From NCBI RefSeq assembly GCF_003550065.1, contig NZ_QXDC01000003.1, forward strand, positions 496,001 to 560,000: a stretch of DNA of 64,000 nucleotides. The letters are read 5' to 3'. The stretch is from Hephaestia caeni (GTDB lineage: Bacteria > Pseudomonadota > Alphaproteobacteria > Sphingomonadales > Sphingomonadaceae). Made by a program: the position numbers and the translations under genes. Below, piece by piece: positions 43,078 through 52,204 of the stretch. The notes under the pieces are model-generated. The model had not been told where the DNA came from. It searched no databases and saw only the letters and a program-made list of their open reading frames with translations. The number at the start of each line of letters is the position of its first letter. Position 1 is the stretch's first letter.

Positions 43078-43163
43078 TCGTGCTGAGCCTGTCGAAGCAC
43101 CGCCCTTCTTGCGACGCCGTAAAAAAGAAAGAACGGCCCTTCGACAAGCTCAGGGCGAACGGA
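43078..43163. repeat. Dispersed inverted repeat, TTCGACAAGCTCAG family, copy 2
   Basis: CTGAGCCTGTCGAAG (43083-43097) pairs with CTTCGACAAGCTCAG (43139-43153) with one mismatch. AAGAACGGCCC, the right arm and GGGCGAACGGA beyond it match copy 1 (11614-11648) base for base over about 35 positions. It lies between purD and hmgA, ending both convergent genes. Confidence 0.85.
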
Positions 43164-43213
43164 AGGCGGTTGCCTCGCTGTCCCCATTGCCGTGACGATC
43201 GAAGGTCAGCCGT

Positions 43214-44494
43214 TCACCCCGGCAGCCTGGCCTTCGGGAAATCGGCCCAGGCTGCATCGTAATCGGGCTGGGCGCGATCGAGCGCGTAGGCAGTCGGCGT
43301 GTAAGGCCAGCAGCTTTCGACCATGAACGCCATCGTGCCCTCGATCTTGTGGGGCGCAAGATCCGCCTCGCTCGCGGCCTTCCAGCTCGCGACATCGGGG
43401 CCGTGGCCCGACATCATATTGTGGAGCGACAGCCCGCCCGGCGCGAAGCCTTCGGCCTTGGCGTCATAGGCGCCGCGGATCAGCCCCATCGCCTCGGACA
43501 TCACGTTGCGATGGAACCACGGCGGCCGGAAACTATGCTCGGCCACCATCCAGCGCGGCGGGAAAATCACGACATCGGCGTTGGCGCGCCCCGGCACGGT
43601 GCTCGGCGAGGTGAGAAGCGTGAAGATCGACGGATCGGGATGGTCGAAGCTCACCGTATTGATCGTGTTGAAGCGATCGAGATCGTAGCGCCACGGCGTC
43701 AGGTTGCCGTGCCAGGCAACGACATCGAGCGGCGAATGATCGAGCGTCGTCGTCCAAAGCGATCCGAGGAATTTCTGCACGACCTCGCAAGGGTCGTCGC
43801 GATCCTCGAACCACGCAACCGGCGTTTCGAAATCGCGCGGATTGGCAAGGCCATTGGCGCCGATCGGCCCCAGATCGGGGAGCCGGAACAGGCTGCCGTG
43901 ATTCTCCGCGACATAGCCCCGCGCGCTTCCATCCGGCAGCAGCGCCCGGAAGCGCACGCCGCGCGGCACCAGCGCGATCTGGCCGGGCGACACCTCGATC
44001 CGGCCGAGTTCGGTGAAGAGTTCCAGCCGCCCCTGTTCGGGAATGAACAGCAATTCGCCGTCGGCATCGACGAAGACGCGACCATGCATATCCTTGGTGG
44101 CGGCATAGATGTGGAGCGCGACGCCTTCGAGGCTGGCGGGCTCGCGGTTCGCCATCATCGTCGTCATGCCGTCGATCAGATCGACCGGCGCTTGCGGCAG
44201 CGGCAACGGATCCCAGCGCAGCCGGTTCGGCGCGAGCGGCTGATCGACCGTGCCCGGGGCAAAACGCTTGGCCCACTCATAGCGCGTATAGGGTGGATGG
44301 TCGGCGGTCGGGCGCATCCGGTAAAGCCACGAACGCCGGTTCTCATGGCGCGGCGCGGTGAAGGCGGTGCCAGAAAGCTGCTCGGTATAGAGCCCGAACG
44401 CCGGCCGCTGCGGCGCGTTCTGCCCCACCGGCAACGCGCCCGCCATCGCCTCGGTTGAGACGTGGTTGCCGAAACCTGGGATATAGTCGCTCAT
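43214..44494 (-). CDS. hmgA: Homogentisate 1,2-dioxygenase HmgA
   Basis: 426 residues. Fe(II) ring-cleaving enzyme that opens homogentisate to maleylacetoacetate in tyrosine breakdown. [14 protein letters not shown] at the start, [22 protein letters not shown], then the iron-binding region with [23 protein letters not shown] and [12 protein letters not shown] near the C-terminus. ATG 44494 fits the family opening. Lies behind hppD on the same strand across an intervening dispersed repeat, so it may share an operon or depend on a separate promoter. Confidence 0.95.
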   Translation of the reverse strand: MSDYIPGFGNHVSTEAMAGALPVGQNAPQRPAFGLYTEQLSGTAFTAPRHENRRSWLYRMRPTADHPPYTRYEWAKRFAPGTVDQPLAPNRLRWDPLPLPQAPVDLIDGMTTMMANREPASLEGVALHIYAATKDMHGRVFVDADGELLFIPEQGRLELFTELGRIEVSPGQIALVPRGVRFRALLPDGSARGYVAENHGSLFRLPDLGPIGANGLANPRDFETPVAWFEDRDDPCEVVQKFLGSLWTTTLDHSPLDVVAWHGNLTPWRYDLDRFNTINTVSFDHPDPSIFTLLTSPSTVPGRANADVVIFPPRWMVAEHSFRPPWFHRNVMSEAMGLIRGAYDAKAEGFAPGGLSLHNMMSGHGPDVASWKAASEADLAPHKIEGTMAFMVESCWPYTPTAYALDRAQPDYDAAWADFPKARLPG

Positions 44495-44534
44495 CGTCTG
44501 CTCCCTAGGCGCAGGTGTCGTTTGCAATACCCAC

Positions 44535-44622
44535 ATCACCCCGGACTTGATCCGGGGTCCCGCTGCCTTCTCACGGCAATAGAAGAAAAAGCGGGATGTC
44601 GGATCAAGTCCGGCATGACGGA
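44535..44622. repeat. Dispersed double-hairpin repeat, CCGGACTTG family, copy 2
   Basis: ACCCCGGA-CTTGA-TCCGGGGT followed by GGGATGTCGGATCAAGTCC and GGCATGACGG. Same outline as the copy at 29473-29564, with a first hairpin and a second closing with the GGCATGACGG border. It lies between hmgA and hppD, about 30 bases either side. Confidence 0.75.
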
Positions 44623-44646
44623 GGGAATGGTAATTTGTCCACGCGG

Positions 44647-45705
44647 TTACGCGTCCACCGCAACCACCCCGCGCCGGATCTGGTCCAGTTCGATCGATTC
44701 GAACAACGCCTGGAAATTGCCGTTGCCGAAACCTTCGTTCCCCTTGCGCTGGATGATCTCGAAGAAGATCGGTCCGATCATATTCTCGGTGAAAATCTGG
44801 AGCAAAATGCCCTCGTCGCCGACATTGCCGTCGATCAGGATACGGTTCTTGCGCAGCCGTTCGAGATCCTCGCCGTGCCCGGGCACGCGCTTGTCGACCA
44901 ACTCGTAATAAGTCTCGATCGTGTCCTGCAGCTTCACGCCCCGCGCGCGCAGCTTTTCGACCGTCTCGTAGATGTTGGCGGTGGTGAGCGCGAGGTGCTG
45001 GATGCCCTCGCCCTTATAATCGCGGATGAATTCCTCGATCTGCGAATTCTCGTCCTGGCTTTCGTTCAGGGGAATGCGGATCGCGCCGTCGGGGGCGATC
45101 ATCGCCTGGCTGAACAGCCCCGTCGCCTTGCCCTTGATGTCGAAATATTTCTGCTCCTCGAAGCCGAACAGCTTGGCGTAGAAGCTCGACCAGGTGCGCA
45201 TTTCGCCGCGCCGAACGTTGTGCGTGAGATGATCGAGCAATTCGAGCCCGACATTGTTCTCGGCCTCCGCCTCCCGCCAGCCGGGAACTTCCTCCCAATC
45301 GGCATAAAGATCGGCACCCGCCTGCACGAGATAGAGGTACGAGCCGCCGATCCCCTCGATCGCGCACGCATCATCGCCGAGGATTCCGCGACCGGCGTCG
45401 ACCGGCGTAGCGCCTTCCTTGATCGCGTGATCATAAGCCGCCCCAGGATTGGCGACGCGGAACGCCATGCTGCTCGCCGAGGGGCCGTGCAGGCTGCGGA
45501 AATCGGCGGCCTGCCCTGCTGTCTCACGGTTGAGCAACAGCGTGATGCGGCCCTGCTTGTAGCGCACCACATCCTTGGCGGGATGTTTGTGACTCACCAC
45601 GAAGCCCAGCGCCTCGAACTGACGCGCAAGCGTATCGGGATCGGGCGAGGTGAATTCGCAGAATTCGAAGCCGTCGAGGCCCAACGGGTTGGCTTGATCG
45701 GTCAT
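44647..45705 (-). CDS. hppD: 4-hydroxyphenylpyruvate dioxygenase HppD
   Basis: 352 residues. Converts 4-hydroxyphenylpyruvate to homogentisate, feeding HmgA. Two-domain vicinal oxygen chelate fold: first domain [14 protein letters not shown], second with iron-binding [19 protein letters not shown], and [31 protein letters not shown] in the C-terminal part. ATG 45705 preceded by a good binding site (GAGAGG). The dyad at 45718-45750 overlaps its promoter and probably binds the MarR regulator. Confidence 0.95.
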   Translation of the reverse strand: MTDQANPLGLDGFEFCEFTSPDPDTLARQFEALGFVVSHKHPAKDVVRYKQGRITLLLNRETAGQAADFRSLHGPSASSMAFRVANPGAAYDHAIKEGATPVDAGRGILGDDACAIEGIGGSYLYLVQAGADLYADWEEVPGWREAEAENNVGLELLDHLTHNVRRGEMRTWSSFYAKLFGFEEQKYFDIKGKATGLFSQAMIAPDGAIRIPLNESQDENSQIEEFIRDYKGEGIQHLALTTANIYETVEKLRARGVKLQDTIETYYELVDKRVPGHGEDLERLRKNRILIDGNVGDEGILLQIFTENMIGPIFFEIIQRKGNEGFGNGNFQALFESIELDQIRRGVVAVDA

Positions 45706-45717
45706 GAAACCTCTCTC

Positions 45718-45750
45718 GGACAATTTGGTATCGATTGATACTAATTGTCC
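45718..45750. promoter_or_regulatory. Nested dyad between hppD and marR, candidate MarR operator
   Basis: Inner arms GTATC (45728-45732) and GATAC (45737-45741) around GATT; outer arms GGACAATT (45718-45725) and AATTGTCC (45743-45750). The outer arms match fully. The site sits in the 84-base divergent gap, where a MarR-type protein would repress both its own gene and hppD. Confidence 0.6.
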
Positions 45751-45789
45751 CCGATTGCCAAAATGGTGTCAACCGTTACGAGTCGTCCC

Positions 45790-46287
45790 ATGTCTCTAAA
45801 AGGCGGCAGCCGGGCGCTCGTCCTCGATCATTTCCTGCCCTATCGGATGTCGTTCACCTCGAATCTGGTGAGCGACCTGATCGCGCGCACCTATGGCGCG
45901 CTGTTCGGACTCACGATCCCCGAATGGCGGCTCGTCGCGGTGATCGCGGAAACCGGGGGGATCACGCAGGGCGAGATCGGCCAGCGCACGCGAATGGACA
46001 AGGTGACGGTAAGCCGCGCCGCGATCGCGCTCGTCAGCCGCGGGCTCCTCGAACGGCTTGCGCATCAGGAAGACCGCCGCTCGCACCATCTGGTGCTGAC
46101 CGAGGCGGGCCGCACGCTCCACGCGACGACGGCGCCCAAGGCGCTCGACATCGAACGCCACATTTTCGCGCATTTTGAGCCCGAGGAGGTCGAGCGTTTC
46201 GAAGCGATGCTACGCCGGATCGATCGAATCGCGTTCGATCTCGCCGCGGAAGAGGAACAGAGGAAAGCGAGCGAGCGCGAGGACTGA
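45790..46287 (+). CDS. MarR-family transcriptional regulator
   Basis: 165 residues, winged helix-turn-helix with LTIPEWRLVAVIAETGGITQGEIGQRTRMDKVTVSRAAIAL and the wing ERLAHQEDRRSHHLVLTEAG. Divergent from hppD across a dyad, so it is likely the repressor of the tyrosine-homogentisate genes and responds to a pathway intermediate; that ligand is inferred, not seen. ATG 45790 is preferred; ATG 45745 would put the N-terminus inside the operator. Confidence 0.88.
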   Translation: MSLKGGSRALVLDHFLPYRMSFTSNLVSDLIARTYGALFGLTIPEWRLVAVIAETGGITQGEIGQRTRMDKVTVSRAAIALVSRGLLERLAHQEDRRSHHLVLTEAGRTLHATTAPKALDIERHIFAHFEPEEVERFEAMLRRIDRIAFDLAAEEEQRKASERED

Positions 46288-46351
46288 GGCAGCCCGTGCT
46301 CCTGCGGAAGCACGAACCCAGAATCATGAGCGATACGACCCGTTGCCCCGG

Positions 46352-46371
46352 ATTCCTGCTTTCGCAGGAAT
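46352..46371. repeat. CTTTCG-loop hairpin repeat, copy 1
   Basis: ATTCCTGC-TTTC-GCAGGAAT, eight paired bases. Located between marR and the helix-hairpin-helix gene and part of a longer repeat-like stretch from about 46290. Related hairpins with other stem bases are at 50038-50057 and 58137-58154. Confidence 0.7.
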
Positions 46372-46377
46372 GCGACC

Positions 46378-46998
46378 TCAGCCGAGTTTGCCGAACGTCG
46401 CCTCGAACCCGGCGCGGTCGCCCGCCGCGAGCAGACGCGCCTGATCGAGCCAGCGGTCGCGCGCCATTCTCCCCGAAAAATTGCCCAGCTTCGCATCGAG
46501 CGCCGCCGCCTCGGCTTCTGACAGCGCGGCCAGTTGCTCCACTCGCGTGACGCCGTTTTCGGCAAGCCGCGCCGCGACCTTGGGGCCAAGCCCCTTGATG
46601 ATCGTCACCGGCGCATCGGCGATGCCGTCGGCAGGCGGCGCCGGTTCGGCGGCAGGGGCAGGGGCGGGGGCAGGCGACGGCTCGGGAAGCGGCGCCGGCG
46701 CGATCTGCTCGTCGGCAGCCTGCGCGGCGGGATTGGCCTCCAGCGGGGCGCTGGCGGGGATCGGCTCGTCGTTGGCGAGCTGGCGCGGCGCGATGACCGG
46801 TTCCGGCGGCGCGACCTGTTCCTCCGCTGGCGATGACGATGCCGCCTCGCGGCGCTGGCGCGCTTCCGCTTCGACGCGCCGCCGCCTGGTGCCCCACCAG
46901 ATGCCGAACGCGACCAGCAGCACGAGCACCACGATCAGCGTCAATTGCGCGCCCGTGATCACGCCGACCGCCTCGGGCGTGCCGATTCCGTTATCCAT
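46378..46998 (-). CDS. Membrane-anchored protein with Ala/Pro linker and C-terminal helix-hairpin-helix
   Basis: 206 residues. One membrane helix (QLTLIVVLVLLVAFGIWWGT), a basic patch (RRRRVEAEARQRREAAS), a long Ala/Pro/Glu linker (residues about 50-120), then IIKGLGPKVAARLAENGVTRVEQLAALSEAEAAALDAKLG, a helix-hairpin-helix of the DUF4332 kind. The linker would let the C-terminal DNA- or nucleotide-binding-like fold reach into the cytoplasm. I do not know its role. A few starts are possible; ATG 46998 gives a natural head. Confidence 0.78.
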   Translation of the reverse strand: MDNGIGTPEAVGVITGAQLTLIVVLVLLVAFGIWWGTRRRRVEAEARQRREAASSSPAEEQVAPPEPVIAPRQLANDEPIPASAPLEANPAAQAADEQIAPAPLPEPSPAPAPAPAAEPAPPADGIADAPVTIIKGLGPKVAARLAENGVTRVEQLAALSEAEAAALDAKLGNFSGRMARDRWLDQARLLAAGDRAGFEATFGKLG

Positions 46999-47073
46999 GA
47001 CCGACCCCGTTCTTGTGTTCGAAGCACCGAGGCATACCGCCTCGACGCGCACACGCCAACCTCTGCGCTGGGT

Positions 47074-47664
47074 TCAGCGATCCCCCACCAGCGGGGCGAA
47101 GCGCGCGACCTGACGGCCGATCAGCGACAATTGCTCATGCACCGCCGGATCGCTGCACCCGCCATCGTCGTCGAAATTGGTCGATCGCACATTGATCGCG
47201 GCAGCGAACGGCGTCGGCCAGCCACGCAGCGCATGAACGATCGAGCGCAGCGCCGCGATCGTGCTGCCCGTCGCCTGCCAACCGTGCGCGGTGGTGATCA
47301 GCCCGACCGGCATGTCGGCGAGATAGGGACGCTCGTCACGCGCGGTTTCCTGGAGCAGATCGAGCGCATTCTTGACCACGCCCGAGATGCTGCCGTGATA
47401 GCCCGGGCTGGCGATGATCAGCGCCGAGGCGTCGCGAACCGCATCGACGAACGCGCGCTCGTCGTCGGTGCGCACCGTCGCACGCGGATTGTAGAGCGGC
47501 AGCCGCGCCATATCCTCGCCGCCGAACATCCGCGTGCGGAACCCCTCCTGCGCCGCCGCGTCGAGCGCGATCGCCAGCGCGCGCTCGGTCGAGGAATTGC
47601 CGCCGATCACCCCGCCGATGCCGACGACGAGCGGGCGGGCGGTGGCGGTCTGATCGGGCATCAT
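47074..47664 (-). CDS. NADPH-dependent FMN reductase family protein
   Basis: 196 residues of flavodoxin-like fold: VVGIGGVIGGNSSTERALAIAL (phosphate-binding loop), a middle SALIIASPGYHGSISGVVKNALDLLQE and VGLITTAHGWQATGSTIAAL. Family members reduce FMN or quinones with NADPH. No sulphonate-utilisation genes lie beside it, so the substrate is open. Divergent from the PBP1A gene. Confidence 0.87.
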   Translation of the reverse strand: MMPDQTATARPLVVGIGGVIGGNSSTERALAIALDAAAQEGFRTRMFGGEDMARLPLYNPRATVRTDDERAFVDAVRDASALIIASPGYHGSISGVVKNALDLLQETARDERPYLADMPVGLITTAHGWQATGSTIAALRSIVHALRGWPTPFAAAINVRSTNFDDDGGCSDPAVHEQLSLIGRQVARFAPLVGDR

Positions 47665-47851
47665 GGTCCTTCGGGTGCGCAGCGACGGTCACCGCGATAG
47701 CCCGCCCGGCGCCGCGCCTCAATGGCTCCCGCCTGCCCCGGCCGGCGATTTTGATGGGCGCGCCGGCAAGGATGGTGTAAACGGCGCGCGTCCGGGCCGA
47801 TGCCGTGCGTTGCAAACGCTGTTATATTAGAGTAACACAGCTATCCGCCTG

Positions 47852-49993
47852 ATGGTGGGGACTTTCCGACCCGAAACGATGCGCGACGATCCCTATCCAC
47901 CCTATTCCCGCCGCCCCGGCGACATGCTCGCGCTCGACGACGGGTTCGACACGCCCGATGCCGCCGATCCCGATTTCTGGCCGCTGGGCGACGACGGCAT
48001 CCCGATCGGGGAGGTGCCCGATCGCCCGCGCGGGTTCCGCTGGGGGCGGTGGATCATGCACGGGCTGGGCGTGGGCATCATCCTGCTGGTGCTGATCATC
48101 GCGTGGCTCGCGATCACCGCGCCGCTTTCCAAGTCGCTCGAGTCGCCCACCCCGCCCTCGGTCACGCTGCTCGCCGAGGACGGCACCCCGATCGCGCGGC
48201 GCGGGGCGATCATCGGCGAGGCCGTCGATGCGGGAAAACTGCCGCCGCACGTCAGCGAGGCGTTTCTCGCGATCGAGGACCGGCGCTTCTACAGCCATTG
48301 GGGGATCGATCCGAAAGGCATCGCGCGCGCGGCGATCCACAACTTCATGGCCGGCAGCGTGGTCGAAGGCGGCAGCACGATCACCCAGCAGCTCGCCAAG
48401 AATGCTTTCCTCGATTCGGATCGCAACGCCGGCCGAAAGCTGCGCGAAGCGCTGATCTCGTTCTGGCTCGAGGCGTGGCTGACCAAGAACGAGATCCTGT
48501 CGCGCTATCTCTCCAACATCTATTTCGGCGATAATGTCTATGGGCTCGACGCCGCGGCGCATCATTATTTCAGCCGCGATCCCAAGGATCTGACGATCGC
48601 GCAGGCGGCGATGCTCGCCGGTCTCGTCAAGGCGCCTTCGCGGCTCGCCCCCACCGGCAACCTCAAAGGCGCGCGCGCCCGGCAGAAGCTGGTGGTCGGC
48701 GCGATGGAGGACGCGGGCTTCATCACCCATGCCGAGGCGCTCGCGGCCAAACCCGCGGTGCTCCATGTCGAGAAGGTGCGCGAACTCCCCAACGGCACCT
48801 ATTTCGCCGATTGGGTGCTGCCCGCCGCGCGCGACAGTGCCGGCGAAGTACGCGACGAGATGACGGTCAAGACCACGCTCGACATGCGGCTGCAAAAGGC
48901 GGCCGAGCGTGCGGTGCGCCGCGCCGGGCTGCGGCGGGCGCAGGTCGCGCTGGTGGCGATGAAGCCCGACGGCAGCGTGGTCGCGATGGTGGGCGGCAAA
49001 TCCTATGCCGACAGCCCGTTTAACCGCGCGACGCAGGCGCGCCGGCAGCCCGGGTCGACCTTCAAGCTGTTCGTCTATCTGGCGGCATTGCGCTACGGCA
49101 TGACCCCCGACACGCTGGTAGCCGACGAACCGATCACGATCGCCGACTGGTCGCCCAAGAACGACAACGGCAAATATCGCGGCGACATTCCGCTGCGCAC
49201 CGCGTTCGCGATCTCGTCCAACGTCGCCGCCGCGCGGTTGACGCAGGAAGTAGGCGTCAGGAACGTGATCCGCGCGGCGCGCGATCTGGGTATTTCGACC
49301 CCGATCCCCAACGAGGCCACGATCGCACTCGGCACCGCCAATGTCTCGGTGCTCGAACTCACCTCGGCGTTTGCCGCGATCGCCGCGGGCGCCTATCCGG
49401 TCGAGGCGCACGGCATCGCCGATACGCGGGCGAAAGGCTGGATCGAACGGCTCACCGGCGGCCAGAGCGCGTTGCCCGAAAAGACTCGGCGCCAAATGCT
49501 GACGCTGCTCCAAGCCTCGGTCGATCGCGGTACCAGCCGCAACGCGCAGCTCGCCGTCGACACGTTCGGCAAGACGGGCACCACGCAGGACAATCGCGAC
49601 GCCTGGTTTGTGGGCTTCGCCAATGGGCTCGTCACCGGTGTGTGGGTGGGCAATGACGACAATTCGCCCAACCCCGGGCTGCACGGTGGCGGGGTGCCGG
49701 CAGGCATCTGGCGCGATTTCATGGGCGACGCGCTCGGTGTCGGCCGTCCCGCGCCACCGCCCGAACCGGTCCTCGCCGAGGAGGACGATCCGGTCGGCAA
49801 TTTGATCGACGCGACGATCGATCTCGTGCCGCCCAGCGCCCAGATCCAGGGCCAGATCGGCGATGTCGGGCTTAATCTCTCGATCGGTGGCGACGGCCGG
49901 TTGGAGCTCGCGCCCGTGGAGCCGCCCGCATCGCCGGCGCGCGATCGCGCACGGCGGCCCGAGGAGGCGCCCGCGCCCGAGGATCGGCCGTAA
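47852..49993 (+). CDS. Penicillin-binding protein 1A-type glycosyltransferase/transpeptidase
   Basis: 713 residues, bifunctional class A PBP. One membrane helix near residues 70-90 (GLGVGIILLVLIIAWLAI). The glycosyltransferase has EDRRFYSHWGIDPKGIARA and GGSTITQQLAKNAFL. The transpeptidase has the catalytic serine in RQPGSTFKLF (SxxK), ISSNVAAARL (SxN) and FGKTGTTQDN (KTG). It ends with a Pro-rich tail after about residue 630. ATG 47852 is the first codon; ATG 47879 is a shorter option. Builds and cross-links peptidoglycan. Confidence 0.94.
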   Translation: MVGTFRPETMRDDPYPPYSRRPGDMLALDDGFDTPDAADPDFWPLGDDGIPIGEVPDRPRGFRWGRWIMHGLGVGIILLVLIIAWLAITAPLSKSLESPTPPSVTLLAEDGTPIARRGAIIGEAVDAGKLPPHVSEAFLAIEDRRFYSHWGIDPKGIARAAIHNFMAGSVVEGGSTITQQLAKNAFLDSDRNAGRKLREALISFWLEAWLTKNEILSRYLSNIYFGDNVYGLDAAAHHYFSRDPKDLTIAQAAMLAGLVKAPSRLAPTGNLKGARARQKLVVGAMEDAGFITHAEALAAKPAVLHVEKVRELPNGTYFADWVLPAARDSAGEVRDEMTVKTTLDMRLQKAAERAVRRAGLRRAQVALVAMKPDGSVVAMVGGKSYADSPFNRATQARRQPGSTFKLFVYLAALRYGMTPDTLVADEPITIADWSPKNDNGKYRGDIPLRTAFAISSNVAAARLTQEVGVRNVIRAARDLGISTPIPNEATIALGTANVSVLELTSAFAAIAAGAYPVEAHGIADTRAKGWIERLTGGQSALPEKTRRQMLTLLQASVDRGTSRNAQLAVDTFGKTGTTQDNRDAWFVGFANGLVTGVWVGNDDNSPNPGLHGGGVPAGIWRDFMGDALGVGRPAPPPEPVLAEEDDPVGNLIDATIDLVPPSAQIQGQIGDVGLNLSIGGDGRLELAPVEPPASPARDRARRPEEAPAPEDRP

Positions 49994-49999
49994 ATCGCC

Positions 50000-50061
50000 G
50001 TCACCCCAACCAAAGCTGGGGTCTCTTGCCGCGAGAGATGCCAGCTTTCGCTGGCATGACG
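50000..50061. repeat. Composite hairpin repeat ending with GGCATGACG, CTTTCG-loop copy 2
   Basis: Contains CCCC-AACCAAAGCT-GGGG, CTCTTGCCGCGAGAG and the strong ATGCCAGC-TTTC-GCTGGCAT (50038-50057). Border GTCACCCC / GGCATGACG as in the CCGGACTTG family, so the two repeat families share ends. Lies between PBP1A and the threonine aldolase gene. Confidence 0.78.
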
Positions 50062-50110
50062 ACTGGCGAATAGTTGACGCCCGCGTGCGTCCGCCGCACA
50101 TCCGCTCGCC

Positions 50111-51139
50111 ATGCGCTTCTTCTCCGACAACGCCGCCGCCGTCTGTCCGCCGGTGCTCGCCGCGATGGCCGAAGCCAACACGCTCGACACCGCCTATGAC
50201 GGCGACCGCTGGAGCGCGCAGCTCGACGATCGTTTTTCGGCGCTGTTCGAAACCGAGGTCCGCGCCCTGTGGGTGCCCAGCGGCACCGCGGCGAACTGCC
50301 TCGCGCTCGCCGCGCTCTGTCCACCGCACGGCAGCGTTATCTGCCACCGCGACGCGCATATCGAGAACGACGAATGCGGCGCGCCCGAATTCTACACCCA
50401 CGGCGCCAAGCTGCGGCTCGCCGACGGCCCCGGCGCCAAGCTGACTCCCGAATCGATCGCCGCCGCGCTCGATGGCGTGCGCGACGACGTCCATCAGGTG
50501 CAGCCGCACGCGGTGTCGATCACCAACGCGACCGAATACGGCCTGGCCTATACCCCGGCCGAGGTCGCGGCGATCGGCACGCTGTGCAGCGAGCGCGGGC
50601 TCGGGCTGCACATGGACGGCGCGCGCTTCGCCAATGCGATCGCGCATCTCGGCTGTGCGCCCGCCGACGTCACCTGGCGCAGCGGCGTCGCCGCCTTGTC
50701 GTTCGGTTTCGTCAAGAACGGCGGCATGTCGGCCGAGGCGCTGATCTTCTTCGATACCGCGCTGGCCGAGGCGACGCTCTATCGCCGCAAGCGCGCGGGG
50801 CTGCTGCTGTCGAAGGGCCGCTATCTCGCCGCCCAAATCCTCGCGATGCTCGACGGCGACGTCTGGCGCGCCAACGCCGCCGCCGCCAATGCCGGGGCGG
50901 CGCTGCTCGCCGCCGCCGCGCCCGATCGCCTCGTCTATCCGGTCGAGGCCAACGAAGTGTTCCTGCGGATGAGCCCCGCCGAAGCCGCCGGCCTGCGCGC
51001 GCTAGGGTTCGATTTCTACGATTGGGCGCCAGGCGAGGTGCGGCTGGTGGTGTCGTGGGACCAGACGGAAGCCGCGATCCGCCCACTGGCGCAGGCGATC
51101 GCCGCGCTTGGTCCATCACCCCAGCTTGTGACCTCATAA
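50111..51139 (+). CDS. Low-specificity L-threonine aldolase family (beta-eliminating lyase)
   Basis: 342 residues, fold-type I PLP enzyme that splits threonine or allothreonine into glycine and acetaldehyde. FFSDNAAAVCPPVL at the start, HRDAHIENDECGAPEFY, LHMDGARFANAIAHL (PLP-contacting Asp) and SFGFVKNGGMSAEALIFF with the PLP Lys near residue 202. Good start at ATG 50111. Next to no glycine-cleavage gene; its in vivo substrate is unproven. Confidence 0.9.
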   Translation: MRFFSDNAAAVCPPVLAAMAEANTLDTAYDGDRWSAQLDDRFSALFETEVRALWVPSGTAANCLALAALCPPHGSVICHRDAHIENDECGAPEFYTHGAKLRLADGPGAKLTPESIAAALDGVRDDVHQVQPHAVSITNATEYGLAYTPAEVAAIGTLCSERGLGLHMDGARFANAIAHLGCAPADVTWRSGVAALSFGFVKNGGMSAEALIFFDTALAEATLYRRKRAGLLLSKGRYLAAQILAMLDGDVWRANAAAANAGAALLAAAAPDRLVYPVEANEVFLRMSPAEAAGLRALGFDFYDWAPGEVRLVVSWDQTEAAIRPLAQAIAALGPSPQLVTS

Positions 51140-51235
51140 GGAGAGGGGTGGTTCGCGAAAGCGTTGCGGCACCCTACATCCCATCCTCCCGACCGGTGCG
51201 CCGCGCTCCGTTTTGGGCCAAGCAAAGGAAAATCA

Positions 51236-52204
51236 GTGTTCCGCCTCGATCGAAGCGATCGCGACCCGGTGCCGCCCGCCCCCACCCCCGCCGCACCGGC
51301 GCGCCCGCAATCGACCCGGCTCGCGATCCTGATTCCGTTCGGCATCGTCACCCTGCTGTGGGGTGCGACGTGGATCGTGATCGCCGATCAGCTCGCGGTC
51401 GTCCCCGCAAGCTGGTCCGTCACCTATCGCTTCGTCGCCGCCGGGCTGACGATGCTGGTCTGGGCGCTGATCCGCGGCGAGCGGTTCGATTTCGACGCGC
51501 GCGGCTGGGGCTTCGCGATCGCGCTGGCGATCAGCCAGTTCTGCATCAACTATAATTTCGTCTACCGTGCCGAGGAACATATCACCTCCGGCCTGGTCGC
51601 GGTGCTGTTCGCGCTGCTGATCGTCCCCAACGCCATTCTGGGCCGGGCGTTTCTGGGCCAGCGGCTGGGGCGCCAGTTGCTGGCCGGATCGGGGATCGCG
51701 ATCGCGGGCGTCGCGCTGCTGTTCGTCCACGAAGCCCGCATCGACCCAAGCGGCTTCAACGAGGCGCTGATCGGGATCGGCTGCACGATGGTGGCGCTGC
51801 TCGGCGCCTCGATCGCCAACATCCTGCAAGCGACCCAGACCGCGCGCGCCTATCCGATGGTGGCGATGCTTGCGGTGGCGATGCTGATCGGCGCGGCGAT
51901 CGACGGCGCGCTGGCGTGGACCACGGCGGGGCCGCCGGTGGTCGAACTGCGGATCGGCTATATCGCGGGCATCCTCTATCTCGGCGTGCTTGCCACCGCG
52001 TTCGCGTTCAAGCTCTATTTCGGGATCATCCGGGTGATCGGCCCAGTCAAGGCCGCCTATTCGAGCGTCCTCATTCCGGTGATCGCGATGCTGTTCTCGA
52101 CCGCGTTCGAGGGCTATCGCTGGACCCCACTCGCGCTCGGCGGCGGGCTGCTGACGCTGATCGGGCTAGTCGTCGCGTTGAGAGCGCGCAGGCCGGCGCG
52201 GTAA
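51236..52204 (+). CDS. EamA/DMT-family transporter
   Basis: 322 residues with ten hydrophobic segments in two EamA repeats: LLWGATWIVIADQLAVVPASWSVTYRF opens the first, LLGASIANILQATQTARAYP the second, ending with GPVKAAYSSVLIPVIAMLFSTAFEGY. GTG 51236 is chosen since AAAGGA lies seven bases before. Its last 91 bases overlap the opposing epimerase gene. Substrate unknown. Confidence 0.88.
   Translation: MFRLDRSDRDPVPPAPTPAAPARPQSTRLAILIPFGIVTLLWGATWIVIADQLAVVPASWSVTYRFVAAGLTMLVWALIRGERFDFDARGWGFAIALAISQFCINYNFVYRAEEHITSGLVAVLFALLIVPNAILGRAFLGQRLGRQLLAGSGIAIAGVALLFVHEARIDPSGFNEALIGIGCTMVALLGASIANILQATQTARAYPMVAMLAVAMLIGAAIDGALAWTTAGPPVVELRIGYIAGILYLGVLATAFAFKLYFGIIRVIGPVKAAYSSVLIPVIAMLFSTAFEGYRWTPLALGGGLLTLIGLVVALRARRPAR

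Noticed and set aside
47819..47845. AT-rich dyad before PBP1A (TGTTA and TAACA)
   Set aside because: The arms are too short and interrupted to call an operator; more likely promoter sequence.
47822..50836. A 1004-codon minus-strand frame across PBP1A and the aldolase
   Set aside because: Antisense to two genes with well-defined active sites. Arg/Gly/Asp-rich without motifs.
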